From the NCBI GenBank assembly GCA_017404385.1, contig JAFRCK010000023.1, positions 186,001 to 250,000 of the forward strand: a stretch of 64,000 nucleotides of DNA. The letters run 5' to 3'. This document shows positions 32,901 to 42,041 of the stretch, one piece after another (position 1 is the stretch's first letter; each line of letters starts with the position of its first letter). This DNA is from Bacilli bacterium (GTDB taxonomy: Bacteria > Bacillota_I > Bacilli_A > RF39 > UBA660). A program made the translations under genes and the position numbers. Below the pieces are notes generated by a model that worked only from the letters and a program-made list of their open reading frames with translations, made no database searches and was not told where the DNA came from.

Positions 32901-34520
32901 TTAATTCACTTTTTCTTTAAATAATTTTTCTAATTCTTTTACTTTTCCTTTAGCTGATTTCATTGTACTTGACGACGCTATAAAATAAACTTTTATCTTT
33001 GGTTCTGTTCCTGATGGTCTAACTATAAAATATGTATCTTTATCCATAATAAACTTAACCGCATTAGTTTTTAAATTATTTCTTTTATTCTTATAATCTA
33101 TTCTTTCTTCATAATCAAATAAATCTTCATTTCTTAATTTATCCATTATTTTATTCATTTTATCTATACCATTAAGTCCTTCATAAACAAGTGATATAGT
33201 TTTATGATAATAAAATCCATATTTTTGATACATTTTAGTTATATATTCATATAAAGTTGTATTAATACTTTTTAAATAAGATAAAATCTCTATCATAAAT
33301 ATTATAGAAGAATAAGCATTTTTATCATTTATATCAATATCAAACATATATCCAAGTGATTCTTCAAAACCAAATAAATAGTTCTTTTTATCTTCATTTC
33401 TAGCTGAAGCTATATTTTTACAACCAGTTAAACATTCTTTTATATTAACTTTATAATCTTTAGCAATTTTATCAGTTAATTCAGAACTAACAATACTTCT
33501 AACAACATAATTATCCTTTTTTATCTTTTTATTTTCTAATAAATAATATAAAAATAAACAACCTATAATATTACCATTTAACAATTCATAACCACTTGTT
33601 GTTTTAATCATTACACCTATTCTATCAGAGTCCGGATCACTAGCAAGTATTACATCAGAATTATTCTTTTTAGCGTATTCTTTGGCTAAATCATAATTAC
33701 TTTCTATTTCAGGATTAGGTTCTTTAGCATAAGGAAAATTTCCATCTTCAGTAAACTGTTCTTTAACATAATTTACATTTATTTTATATTTAGTAAATAT
33801 TTTTGGAAATAATCTTATACCTGTACCATGTAAAGGAGTATATGTAATTCTTACATCTTTAGAATATTCTTTAATAATATCACTATTTATAATAACCTTT
33901 TCATTTTCTTTAATAAATGCATTTCTTATATCACTTGTTAATAATATATAATTCTTGTTACCGAGTAAGTCTTTTTTTATTGAAGATAGATCTGTTATTT
34001 GATTTATTTCATCTAATATCTCTTTATCTTCTGGTGTTACTATTTGACCACCAGTAGAATTATATACTTTGTATCCATTATAAATAGATGCATTATGAGA
34101 GGATGTTATAACTATACCAGCAGAACATTTTAAATATGTTACTGCGAATGATAATTCTGGAGTTGCTGCTATTTCAGGATATATATATGTTTTAATATTA
34201 TTATAATTTAGAATAAGTGCTGTTTCTTTAGCAAATTCTTTAGAATGATTTCTTGTATCATATGCAATAACTACAGTAGGTTTTTTATATTTTTTATTAA
34301 GATAATTAGCTAAACCTTGTGTAACTTTAGAAATAGTATATTTATTAATTCTATTTGTACCAAGACCCATTAAACCTCTAATACCTGCAGTACCAAATTC
34401 TAAATCTAATGAAAAAGCTTCCTTAATATCTTTATTATTCATATTTAATAATTCTTTTTTATCTTTAGAATCTATAAAATTACCTTCTAGCCATTCTTTA
34501 TACTTATCTATGTAGTTCAT
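32901..34520 (-). CDS. pgcA: Alpha-D-phosphohexomutase (phosphoglucomutase/phosphomannomutase)
   Basis: 539 residues, the length of Bacillus PgcA-type enzymes. LEFGTAGIRGLMGLGTNRIN begins domain 1. The phosphoserine loop is VITSSHNASIYNGYKVY, the metal loop DPDSDRIGV, the sugar loop GFEESLGY and the phosphate loop VRPSGTEPKIKVY. The usual TASHNP is TSSHNA here, but Ser-His is kept. It interconverts glucose-6- and glucose-1-phosphate (or the mannose forms), feeding nucleotide sugars for the polysaccharide and wall. It overlaps the HAD phosphatase gene by 4 bases (ATGA). Confidence 0.93.
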   Translation of the reverse strand: MNYIDKYKEWLEGNFIDSKDKKELLNMNNKDIKEAFSLDLEFGTAGIRGLMGLGTNRINKYTISKVTQGLANYLNKKYKKPTVVIAYDTRNHSKEFAKETALILNYNNIKTYIYPEIAATPELSFAVTYLKCSAGIVITSSHNASIYNGYKVYNSTGGQIVTPEDKEILDEINQITDLSSIKKDLLGNKNYILLTSDIRNAFIKENEKVIINSDIIKEYSKDVRITYTPLHGTGIRLFPKIFTKYKINVNYVKEQFTEDGNFPYAKEPNPEIESNYDLAKEYAKKNNSDVILASDPDSDRIGVMIKTTSGYELLNGNIIGCLFLYYLLENKKIKKDNYVVRSIVSSELTDKIAKDYKVNIKECLTGCKNIASARNEDKKNYLFGFEESLGYMFDIDINDKNAYSSIIFMIEILSYLKSINTTLYEYITKMYQKYGFYYHKTISLVYEGLNGIDKMNKIMDKLRNEDLFDYEERIDYKNKRNNLKTNAVKFIMDKDTYFIVRPSGTEPKIKVYFIASSSTMKSAKGKVKELEKLFKEKVN

Positions 34521-35143
34521 ATTTCCTCCAAAACATTATATTCAATTAATACCTTTTTTATATCATCTATATCATCTTTATTAACATTTCTACCTTTTAT
34601 ACCAAATTTATTTGCAGTAGCCATATTAGCTTCTAAGTCATCTATAAATAAACATTCTTCAGAGACTAATTTATATGTATCTAATAAATATTTGTAAATT
34701 CCATCATATGGTTTTACCATATTTATCTTATATGATAATACAAATCCATCAAAGTAAGTAAAAATTTCATGATTTTTAAAAGCATCTACTACTGGTTTAG
34801 AAGTATTTGATAATACATATAATTTATAGCCTTTTTCTTTTAATTCTTTAACTATATTAACCATTTCTGGATTAATAGTTATAGCTTTATAATAATTATT
34901 AATTAATTCTTCAACTAAATTACTATATTTATTATTATTTCTATCATTTATTAGTTTTATTATTTGCTCATAAGTCAAAAAACCAGAATCTAAATAACTA
35001 TATTGTAACCATTCTGGTGAATTTAAAACGTTATTAACTAAAAACTCTTGTTCTTCAGGTACTGATGTAATATTATTAATTACATTTCTAGCTCTAAAAG
35101 TACCTAAAACATTTCCAAAATCAAATATTATATTCTTTATCAT
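34517..35143 (-). CDS. HAD-family sugar-phosphatase-like hydrolase
   Basis: 208 residues. Motif I reads IIFDFGNVLG, the DxG variant found in YihX-type glucose-1-phosphate phosphatases. Motif II is LYVLSNTSKP, and motifs III-IV lie in KINMVKPYDGIYKYLLD and CLFIDDLEANM. The coupling with a phosphohexomutase gene fits a role on glucose-1-phosphate, but HAD specificity cannot be read from sequence. The start is ATG 35143, after GAGGGAT; the longer frame (from 35179) runs into the xerD gene without a site. Confidence 0.82.
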   Translation of the reverse strand: MIKNIIFDFGNVLGTFRARNVINNITSVPEEQEFLVNNVLNSPEWLQYSYLDSGFLTYEQIIKLINDRNNNKYSNLVEELINNYYKAITINPEMVNIVKELKEKGYKLYVLSNTSKPVVDAFKNHEIFTYFDGFVLSYKINMVKPYDGIYKYLLDTYKLVSEECLFIDDLEANMATANKFGIKGRNVNKDDIDDIKKVLIEYNVLEEI

Positions 35144-35144
35144 A

Positions 35145-36029
35145 TTAATCCCTCTTACTCCTAGGATGAGATTCATCATAGTTTTGTTTTACATAATTGT
35201 TAGAAACATGAGTATATATTTGAGTAGTTTCAATATTTTCATGACCTAACATAGTTTGAATACTCCTTAGATCTGCACCATGATTTAATAAATGCGTTGC
35301 AAAGCTATGTCTTATTGTATGAGGTGATAACTCCTTTTGGATGCCCTTTTCAAGAGCAATTAGTTTTAATATTTTAAAAAAACCTTGTCTTGATAATTTA
35401 CTACCACGAGAGTTGATAAATACTAAGTCAGTAACTTTATTTCGTAGCAACGTATTTCTATATAAGTTTATATATTCATATAAATATTTAGTCGCAATAT
35501 CATCCATTGGTATAACTCTTTCTTTAGACCCTTTTCCAAAAACTCTTACTAAGTTCATATTAAAATCAATATTACTAATTCTTAAATCTAATAATTCAGA
35601 TACTCTAAGTCCAGAAGAATACATTAATTCAAGCATAGCTTTATTTCTATATGAATATGCATCTTTTAATTCTATATCAAGTAATTTATCTATATCTTCT
35701 TCTGATAATACTCTTGGCATCTTTTTAGGTGTCTTAAGCCCTGTTATATCATTAGTTGGATTAGTATTAATCATATTATTTCTCTCTAAAAATTTAAAAT
35801 AGTTTTTAATAGAAACAATATGTCTATTAATACTTTTAGCCCCTATTTTCTTATTTAAATAAGTAATATAATCAATCACATCGTTCTTAGTTACTTTTTT
35901 ATAAGATTTATTAGTAAATTTATAGAAATCTAATAAATCTCTTTTATAACCGTCAACAGTATTATTACTTAATTGTCTTTCTAGTGATAAATAGTTAATA
36001 TAATCATTAATTTCATTTATTTTTTCCAT
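35145..36029 (-). CDS. xerD: Tyrosine recombinase XerD-like
   Basis: 294 residues, standard Xer length. The N-terminal SAM-like domain is INDYINYLSLERQLSNNTVDGYKRDLLDF. The catalytic set is R in YSSGLRVSELLDLR, K in FGKGSKERVIPMD, HxxR in LSPHTIRHSFATHLLNHGAD, H in TMLGHENIETTQ and the nucleophile Tyr in TQIYTHV. Xer recombinases resolve chromosome dimers at dif sites; single-recombinase systems (XerS) are usually longer, so XerD is the better call. It has its own promoter, back to back with the 36.1 kb gene. Confidence 0.93.
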   Translation of the reverse strand: MEKINEINDYINYLSLERQLSNNTVDGYKRDLLDFYKFTNKSYKKVTKNDVIDYITYLNKKIGAKSINRHIVSIKNYFKFLERNNMINTNPTNDITGLKTPKKMPRVLSEEDIDKLLDIELKDAYSYRNKAMLELMYSSGLRVSELLDLRISNIDFNMNLVRVFGKGSKERVIPMDDIATKYLYEYINLYRNTLLRNKVTDLVFINSRGSKLSRQGFFKILKLIALEKGIQKELSPHTIRHSFATHLLNHGADLRSIQTMLGHENIETTQIYTHVSNNYVKQNYDESHPRSKRD

Positions 36030-36046
36030 ATTACACCTACTATTTA

Positions 36047-36075
36047 ATTATACAATTATTTCTATAATTTGACAA
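36047..36075 (-). promoter_or_regulatory. Promoter of xerD (shares its -35 region with the opposite promoter)
   Basis: Minus strand TTGTCA (36070-36075), a 17-base spacer and TATAAT (36047-36052). Confidence 0.75.
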
Positions 36076-36097
36076 TAATAATAAAATGAACTATAAT
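36069..36097 (+). promoter_or_regulatory. Perfect consensus promoter of the 36.1 kb gene
   Basis: TTGACA (36069-36074), a 17-base spacer and TATAAT (36092-36097). The -35 box overlaps that of the xerD promoter by five bases on the other strand. Confidence 0.88.
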
Positions 36098-36126
36098 AAC
36101 TCAAACAAAAAAAGAGGGGTGATTTT

Positions 36127-36519
36127 ATGCCTATAGATAACATATCTCTTATTAATACAAAGGGATCTATTGATGAAATATATGTATTTGATATACCTTC
36201 ACCAGAAGATGAAGATGCGAATACTACTTATTTATTATTAATGTATAAAGACGGCACAAGATCAATTGAAAGATTAACAAATTATCAAAGTTTATTTGAT
36301 TTACTAACTAAATATGATACAGATGCAGTTAAACAAAGAAGTAGAAAATATGATACTTTTATTGAAACAATAAGTACTTACTTAGATAAAGTTAATAAAA
36401 AAGAACAAGATACTTCACTTAATGAAGAAGATATTAATATGATTAACAATCAATTTAGAACTGAATTAGATAAAAAAGGAAATACTGATTTATTAAAGAA
36501 ATTAAAAATAGGAAGATAA
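36127..36519 (+). CDS. Small acidic protein of unknown function
   Basis: 130 residues, acidic and mainly helical after a beta-rich start (IDEIYVFDIPSPEDEDANTTYLLL, YKDGTRSIERL). There is no membrane segment. GAGGGGTGA precedes the ATG by 6 bases. Its perfect consensus promoter and strong terminator suggest a highly transcribed single-gene unit. The family is not recognised. Confidence 0.65.
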   Translation: MPIDNISLINTKGSIDEIYVFDIPSPEDEDANTTYLLLMYKDGTRSIERLTNYQSLFDLLTKYDTDAVKQRSRKYDTFIETISTYLDKVNKKEQDTSLNEEDINMINNQFRTELDKKGNTDLLKKLKIGR

Positions 36520-36532
36520 CTTCCTATTTTTT
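36506..36532. terminator. Terminator between convergent genes
   Basis: AAATAGGAAG / CTTCCTATTT, a 10-bp stem with an ATAA loop and a T run. It covers the stop of the 36.1 kb gene and abuts the next minus-strand stop. Confidence 0.85.
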
Positions 36533-38150
36533 AATTTAATATTAATTCTCTTTTTCTTATAATACCTGTTTCTGTTTTTTCTTCTATATCCCCTAGTTCT
36601 CTTTTTAATCTTTTACTTATTATTTCATATTTACCATGAATAGAAGACTCTAGAATTAACTTAGATAAATGAGTTTTTTCTAATGTGTTCTCATTAAAAT
36701 CATATTTATACCAATAAGATGATGAAGTTCCTAAAGTATCAGAATCTGTTATTGCTATATATACTATATAATCATTAGTATTTCTTTTTCTTGCAGTATA
36801 TAGATTTATTCTTTTAAATATAGGACTATATTTAAAAGAATTATCTGGTGTTTTTAATAAATTCTTTGAATTTAATTCTTGAAACATTAATTCAATAGTT
36901 CTTTTTAGTATTTCTGTTTGTTCTGAGAAACCTTCATTAGTAAAACTAGTTGTATATCCATTATTTGCATCAGTCCATATTGGAAATAAAGTCATAAATT
37001 TATGATTAATATAAGTATTATTAACATATTTATTATAATTTTTAGGTTCTATTACAAATTTATCTTCTATAAAGTGTCTTGCCATTTCTTTTAATAATCT
37101 AAAATATGTAGTATGAAATGACTCTATATCTTTATCAGTACATTTTTTATTAATAATTTTGTCATAAAACAATACAATCGAATTACAAAAAGCTCTAGTT
37201 TTATTAAGTAAAAGATTAGGATTAGCGTAATATACTTCATTTTGATTGTAATCATCTTTATTAAACATAGATTCTACTCTTTCACACCATTCATTAATCT
37301 TATTTTTACTAATAAATTGTTTTGTATCATATTTTTTGCCTGCTATTTGTGATATTCTTCTACCAACTTTATTACATACTCTATCTATAATAAAGTTCCA
37401 GTTATTCTTTGGATCAGAAAATGATTCAAATTCTCTTTTAGATTCATCATCTGGCATAATACTTTGATAAAAACTAGTATTTTCCGCTAAAAAGTCTACA
37501 TATACATTCTTTTCTTTTTTTATTAAATCATCTACGTAATCTGATCTATATTCTTCTTTACCTTTTTTATCTGGTTTTTGTATATTAGTAATATAACCAA
37601 TTTTTTCATCTAGTTTTCTTATTTCTTCTTTAGTTAAAACTATATGATCTATTTCTAACCCTTTATATATTTGTTCTCCATCAATCATATATGGAACATC
37701 TATACCAAAGTGTTTAGTAGACATACCTCTTTTTATATAAGGATAATCAGATGCTGGTGTTACAAATATGTTATTACCATCTACATTTATACATAAAGTA
37801 AAATGATGAAGATGATTTTTCATACCCTTAATCTTCATATATTCTACTGTTTCTACTAAAAATGATTTAATATCTAATACATCAAGTACATCTTTAATAA
37901 ATTCTGCACCTGTTTTACATACCATTTTATTCCATTCTTCAGAATTTAATCTACCTTGATATATCTTATCTAACTTTCTAGGAGATAATTTACTAACACT
38001 TAGTTTTTCATCTACAGTAAGAAAGAATTCAGTATGTTTTTGTAAATATTTACCTGATTCTATATATACATATCTAACTTTTTCAAGTGTAGACCATTCT
38101 GGTTTAATATTCATAACAATATGTTTTTTTAATTCTTTTAAATTTATCAT
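36531..38150 (-). CDS. Hypothetical protein (540 residues)
   Basis: 539 residues. The N-terminal third (STLEKVRYVYIESGKYLQKHTEFFL, then a Cys in NKMVCKTGAEFIKDVL and HHFTLCINVDGNNIFVTPASDYP) recalls the Cys-His-Asp order of transglutaminase-like folds, but I would not name a function. The C-terminal part is helical, ending in a beta-rich LYTARKRNTNDYIVYIAITD. The start is ATG 38150 with AGGTGAT; the frame extends upstream without a site. It follows a predicted metalloprotease gene on the same strand, 55 bases away. Confidence 0.6.
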   Translation of the reverse strand: MINLKELKKHIVMNIKPEWSTLEKVRYVYIESGKYLQKHTEFFLTVDEKLSVSKLSPRKLDKIYQGRLNSEEWNKMVCKTGAEFIKDVLDVLDIKSFLVETVEYMKIKGMKNHLHHFTLCINVDGNNIFVTPASDYPYIKRGMSTKHFGIDVPYMIDGEQIYKGLEIDHIVLTKEEIRKLDEKIGYITNIQKPDKKGKEEYRSDYVDDLIKKEKNVYVDFLAENTSFYQSIMPDDESKREFESFSDPKNNWNFIIDRVCNKVGRRISQIAGKKYDTKQFISKNKINEWCERVESMFNKDDYNQNEVYYANPNLLLNKTRAFCNSIVLFYDKIINKKCTDKDIESFHTTYFRLLKEMARHFIEDKFVIEPKNYNKYVNNTYINHKFMTLFPIWTDANNGYTTSFTNEGFSEQTEILKRTIELMFQELNSKNLLKTPDNSFKYSPIFKRINLYTARKRNTNDYIVYIAITDSDTLGTSSSYWYKYDFNENTLEKTHLSKLILESSIHGKYEIISKRLKRELGDIEEKTETGIIRKRELILN

Positions 38151-38198
38151 ATTATCACCTGCCAAAATAATATAACATAAATTAGATATTTAAACAAT

Positions 38199-38224
38199 AA
38201 AAAAACTATATATATAGGTTTTTT
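38199..38224 (-). terminator. Terminator of the metalloprotease gene
   Basis: A stem of AAAAAAC-TATA against TATA-G-GTTTTTT, with a one-base bulge and a T run on the minus strand. Confidence 0.55.
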
Positions 38225-39327
38225 ATTTTACCTTTTTCGTCATATACCGACTTTAAAAAATCATCTATTTTATAATCTAATTCTTCATTATTTAATAGAT
38301 TATTATAATACTCTATTACTTTATTAAAATCTGGATTTAAAAACTTATCTTCAATACTAGTATCATCACCTAGTACTTTATTAAATTTAAGTATATCTTC
38401 TTTTGTTAATCTATCTTTAATACTAAAATATAACATTGTTGAAGCTATATAATTATCTTCTGTTATTTTAGCAGTTAAATATTTATGTAATAAATCATTA
38501 ACTTTGTCATATCCATCCTCATCTTTTTTAATTGTACTAAATTCCATCATAGAATTATATATCTTTTTTGTAGATTTAATAAATCTATTTAATGATGAAT
38601 TATAATCCATTTTATTAGGTAATAAAGGTATTTTATATTCATCTAATATAGTTAAATAATTTTCATAATTAACAGTACCATATTTATCATATATAACATA
38701 TGAAATATATTCTTCTAAATCATGATTTGCAAGTTCATAATTACTAATAAATCTTTCAGATAAATCTATCATATTATTATTTACATTTAATCTATTTATT
38801 AAATATTCTCTTGCGTACATTTCAAAATAAATTGATACAAATTCAGATAATTCATTTCTTAGAATATCTTTTTGATCTAATGGATTTTCTTTATCTATTC
38901 TTTTAGTATTTGTAGAATGCATAAACTCATGAATTAAAGTACTTACTGCATAAAAATCAGGGCGTTTATACATAACTATTCTTGGAGATTTACCATTTTT
39001 ATAACTTCTATCGTAATATGCCCTATGTTCTTTAAATAAATCATATATTTCACTTTTTTTAATTATTATATTCTTTTCATCAACAAAAGAATTATATTTA
39101 TCTACTAGATTTGGATCTATATCATTAATTATTACTCTAGTACAATTTAATAAAACTCTATTAGGTATATCTACTCTTTGAACACCTTTACTAGATGGTT
39201 CTACATCTATAGTTCCCATTAAATATTTTGTAGATAATAAACATCTATTAATACCTTTATCTGCAATATCTCTAAAATCTTTAAAAATAATCTCTAAATA
39301 TTTATTAACTCTTTCTTCTTTTTTCAT
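38206..39327 (-). CDS. Putative zinc metalloprotease (HExxH) of unknown family
   Basis: 373 residues. The zinc motif STLIHEFMHSTNTKRI (HEFMH at 133-137) is followed about 22 residues later by NELSEFVSIYFEMYARE. Its Glu is a candidate third ligand, as in gluzincins. There is no signal peptide or membrane segment, so it would act in the cytoplasm or be released otherwise. The remaining parts are helical. The family is unfamiliar; similar proteins may be specific to this lineage. It has its own promoter at 39354-39381. Confidence 0.65.
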   Translation of the reverse strand: MKKEERVNKYLEIIFKDFRDIADKGINRCLLSTKYLMGTIDVEPSSKGVQRVDIPNRVLLNCTRVIINDIDPNLVDKYNSFVDEKNIIIKKSEIYDLFKEHRAYYDRSYKNGKSPRIVMYKRPDFYAVSTLIHEFMHSTNTKRIDKENPLDQKDILRNELSEFVSIYFEMYAREYLINRLNVNNNMIDLSERFISNYELANHDLEEYISYVIYDKYGTVNYENYLTILDEYKIPLLPNKMDYNSSLNRFIKSTKKIYNSMMEFSTIKKDEDGYDKVNDLLHKYLTAKITEDNYIASTMLYFSIKDRLTKEDILKFNKVLGDDTSIEDKFLNPDFNKVIEYYNNLLNNEELDYKIDDFLKSVYDEKGKIKNLYI

Positions 39328-39353
39328 AAATACCCCTCAAAAACTAATAAACT

Positions 39354-39381
39354 ATTATATTCATTATAAATAATAAGTCAA
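39354..39381 (-). promoter_or_regulatory. Promoter of the metalloprotease gene
   Basis: Minus strand TTGACT (39376-39381), a 16-base spacer and TATAAT (39354-39359). Confidence 0.75.
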
Positions 39382-39385
39382 TTAA

Positions 39386-39394
39386 TGTTATAAT
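39386..39394 (+). promoter_or_regulatory. Extended -10 promoter of rarA
   Basis: TGT-TATAAT fits the extended -10 form TGnTATAAT. No good -35 box is seen. It faces away from the metalloprotease promoter. Confidence 0.5.
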
Positions 39395-39411
39395 ATTTGT
39401 AGGTGATTATT

Positions 39412-40635
39412 ATGCAAGAACCATTAGCGTTAAAACTTAGACCTAAAAATATAGAAGATATTATAGGGCAAGAACACTTAGTCGGTGAAAATGGGCCTAT
39501 TAGAAATTTCATCAATAACCAAAAAGTATTTTCTATGATATTATATGGACAACCTGGTATAGGTAAGACAAGTATAGCATCAGTAATAGCAAAGCAAGTA
39601 AATATGAAATATAGAATACTAAACGCAACTGTTAATGATAAAAAAGATTTAATGGTAGTTATAGAAGAAGCTAAAATGTATGATGGTCTTATTTTAATTA
39701 TGGATGAAATACATAGATTAAATAAAGATAAACAAGATATATTGCTTCCAGTATTAGAAAGTGGATTAATAACATTAATTGGACTAACTACATCCAATCC
39801 GTATCATAAAATAAATCCTGCGATAAGAAGTAGATGCCAAATATTTGAATTAAAACCACTAACTACTGATGATATTATAAAAGGTTTAAATAAAGCTATT
39901 AAAAGCCCTTATTTAGAAGGAATAAAGATAAAAAAAGAAGAAATATCACATATAGCTAAATTAAGTTCTAATGACCTAAGAAATGCCTATAATCTTTTAG
40001 AAATATGTTATTACTCTACTAATGATAGAAAAATAACAAAAGAAGTAATAGAAAAAATAAATAATAAACCAGTTTTCTTCTCTGATAAAGATGAAACTGG
40101 ACACTATGATCTATTATCTGCTTTTCAAAAATCAATAAGAGGTTCTGATGTAAATGCAGCGCTTCATTATCTAGGAAGATTAATAATGCAAGAAGATTTA
40201 GATAGTATTTATAGAAGAATGACAGTTATTGCATATGAAGATATAGGTCTTGCTTCCCCACTAATGGGAGTTAAAGTAGAAGCTGCTATTAACGCATGTG
40301 AAAGAGTTGGTCTTCCAGAAGCTAGGATAATACTTGCAAAAACAATTACAGAAATGGCTTTATCCCCTAAATCAAATAGTGCTTATATGGCTTATGAAAA
40401 AGCATTTAGCGATATAGAAAAAGGAGAAATATATCCAATACCAGATACTATAAGAATTGATTCTAAAATATATAAATATCCTCATGATTATAAAGGAAGT
40501 TATGTTAAACAACAATATTTACCAGATAATTTAAAAAATAAAAAATACTTTGAAGCAAAACTAACTAGTAAATATGAAAAAGATTTAAATGATGTATATG
40601 AAAAAATACAAAAAATAAACAAGACTAATGATTAA
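39412..40635 (+). CDS. rarA: Replication-associated recombination protein RarA (MgsA)
   Basis: 407 residues. The clamp-loader-like AAA+ core has EPLALKLRPKNIEDIIGQEHLVG, Walker A LYGQPGIGKTS, Walker B ILIMDEIHR, sensor 1 GLTTSNP, and a C-terminal tetramerisation part with YEDIGLASPLMGVKVEAA and LAKTITEMALSPKSNSAYMA. RarA acts at stalled replication forks. ATG 39412 follows AGGTGA by 5 bases. The GTG at 39403 that opens the frame overlaps that site. Confidence 0.95.
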   Translation: MQEPLALKLRPKNIEDIIGQEHLVGENGPIRNFINNQKVFSMILYGQPGIGKTSIASVIAKQVNMKYRILNATVNDKKDLMVVIEEAKMYDGLILIMDEIHRLNKDKQDILLPVLESGLITLIGLTTSNPYHKINPAIRSRCQIFELKPLTTDDIIKGLNKAIKSPYLEGIKIKKEEISHIAKLSSNDLRNAYNLLEICYYSTNDRKITKEVIEKINNKPVFFSDKDETGHYDLLSAFQKSIRGSDVNAALHYLGRLIMQEDLDSIYRRMTVIAYEDIGLASPLMGVKVEAAINACERVGLPEARIILAKTITEMALSPKSNSAYMAYEKAFSDIEKGEIYPIPDTIRIDSKIYKYPHDYKGSYVKQQYLPDNLKNKKYFEAKLTSKYEKDLNDVYEKIQKINKTND

Positions 40636-40653
40636 TGATTAGTCTTGTTTTTT
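40618..40653 (+). terminator. Terminator of rarA
   Basis: AACAAGACTAAT / ATTAGTCTTGTT, a 12-bp stem with an 8-base loop and a run of T. It overlaps the end of the opposite broken gene. Confidence 0.85.
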
Positions 40654-40953
40654 AGGTTTAAGTCTATAAGTAGCTGCATTAGTTATTTGTACTGATGTAA
40701 CTTCTTTTTCATTTGTTTCTAAATTATAACTAGTTATAAGTCCATCTTGTCCTACTTAAGCAGCAGCAAAATCTTTTGCAAAACTTAAATCTCCTTCAAT
40801 AGTATAACTATTAACAGTTGGAATATTTAATTTAACCTTTTTAGTTCTAATAGAAGTAGTTCTATCGTCAAATGTATTAATTTCATCACCAGCATCTTCA
40901 TTAAGTGATAAAATAATAGCTCTATTATCTTTTATTATTACTTCGTAATTCAT
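40639..40953 (-). pseudogene. Small protein gene interrupted by an in-frame TAA
   Basis: ATG 40953 follows GGAGGT by 6 bases and opens a beta-rich protein (MNYEVIIKDNRAIILSLNED, KKVKLNIPTVNSYTIEGDLS, FAKDFAAA). A TAA occurs at 40756-40758, 65 codons in. The same frame then continues for 38 sensible codons (VGQDGLITSYNLETNEKEVT, NAATYRLKPKKQD) to TAA 40639-40641, right at the shared terminator. The full length would be about 103 residues. The 65-residue product could still be made. I do not recognise the family. Possible causes are a point mutation, an assembly error or stop readthrough; the second such case is at 25104. Confidence 0.6.
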
Positions 40954-40998
40954 ATTAACCTCCACAAGTGTATATTTTATTATAATATAATAAAAAAT

Positions 40999-41022
40999 GC
41001 AATGTTATTTTATAAACATTGC
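40999..41022 (-). terminator. Terminator of the ruvA-queA operon
   Basis: GCAATGTT / AACATTGC, an 8-bp stem with an 8-base loop, then on the minus strand ATTTTTT. It follows the queA stop. Confidence 0.8.
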
Positions 41023-42027
41023 GTCTCCAAAGCTAAAAAATCTATATTTTTCATTAACCGCTTCTTCATAAGCTTTCATAATATATTCTTTTGATGCAAA
41101 AGCAGACACTAACATTATTAATGTAGATTTTGGTAAATGAAAATTAGTTATAAGTCCATCTATAGCTTTAAATTTAAACCCTGGGTATATAAATATATCT
41201 GTCCATCCACTTATTTCTTTAAATTCAGGATTATCTCTAAGTATTGTTTCTAATGTTCTTGTAGTAGTTGTACCTACTGAAATTATCCTTCTACCCTCTT
41301 TTTTAGCTTTATTTAGTGCATCAGCAGTTTCTTTATTCATAGTATAAAACTCACTATGCATTTTATGTTTAGTAACATCTTCTACTGAAACAGGTCTAAA
41401 AGTACCTAATCCAACATGAAGAGTTATTTCTTCTATAAGAATACCTTTTTCTTTAATCTTATCAAGTAATTCTTTTGTAAAATGAAGACCAGCTGTAGGA
41501 GCAGCTGCACTACCTACTTCTTTAGCATATACAGTTTGATATCTATCTTTATCTTTTAGTTTTTCATGTATATAGGGAGGAAGAGGCATCTCCCCTAATC
41601 TTTCTAATATTTCAAGGAATATTCCATTATATATAAATTCAAACTCTCTTATTCCTTCTTCACCAATTCCAACACACTTAGCACTTAATTCATCACTAAA
41701 TTTAACTACAGTACCAATCTTAATTCTTTTTGCTGGCTTACTAAGACATTCCCATCTATTATTACCTAGATCTTTAAGCATAAGTACTTCTATAACAGCA
41801 TTAGTATCTTCTTTAGTACCAATTATTCTAGCTGGTAATACTTTTGTATTATTAATAACTAGTACATCACCTTTATTTAAATAATTTATTATATGATCAA
41901 ATCTTTCGTGCTTTATCTCACCAGTTGATTTATCTAATACTAATAATCTAGAATGATCTCTTTCTTTAATTGGTACCTGCGCAATTAATTCTCCAGGCAA
42001 GTTATAATCAAAATCATCTGTTCTCAT
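41005..42027 (-). CDS. queA: S-adenosylmethionine:tRNA ribosyltransferase-isomerase QueA
   Basis: 340 residues. The N-terminus [18 protein letters not shown], then [53 protein letters not shown] and [19 protein letters not shown] are diagnostic of QueA. It builds epoxyqueuosine on the tRNA wobble base, using SAM as ribosyl donor. In many Firmicutes ruvA-ruvB-queA-tgt are contiguous; here an unknown gene separates ruvB from queA, and tgt is not in the window. Confidence 0.97.
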   Translation of the reverse strand: MRTDDFDYNLPGELIAQVPIKERDHSRLLVLDKSTGEIKHERFDHIINYLNKGDVLVINNTKVLPARIIGTKEDTNAVIEVLMLKDLGNNRWECLSKPAKRIKIGTVVKFSDELSAKCVGIGEEGIREFEFIYNGIFLEILERLGEMPLPPYIHEKLKDKDRYQTVYAKEVGSAAAPTAGLHFTKELLDKIKEKGILIEEITLHVGLGTFRPVSVEDVTKHKMHSEFYTMNKETADALNKAKKEGRRIISVGTTTTRTLETILRDNPEFKEISGWTDIFIYPGFKFKAIDGLITNFHLPKSTLIMLVSAFASKEYIMKAYEEAVNEKYRFFSFGDAMFIK

Positions 42028-42041
42028 ATTTACACTTCTTT

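Noticed and set aside
39378-39797. 139-codon minus-strand frame inside rarA
   Set aside because: It is a shadow of the well-supported rarA coding region and has no ribosome site.
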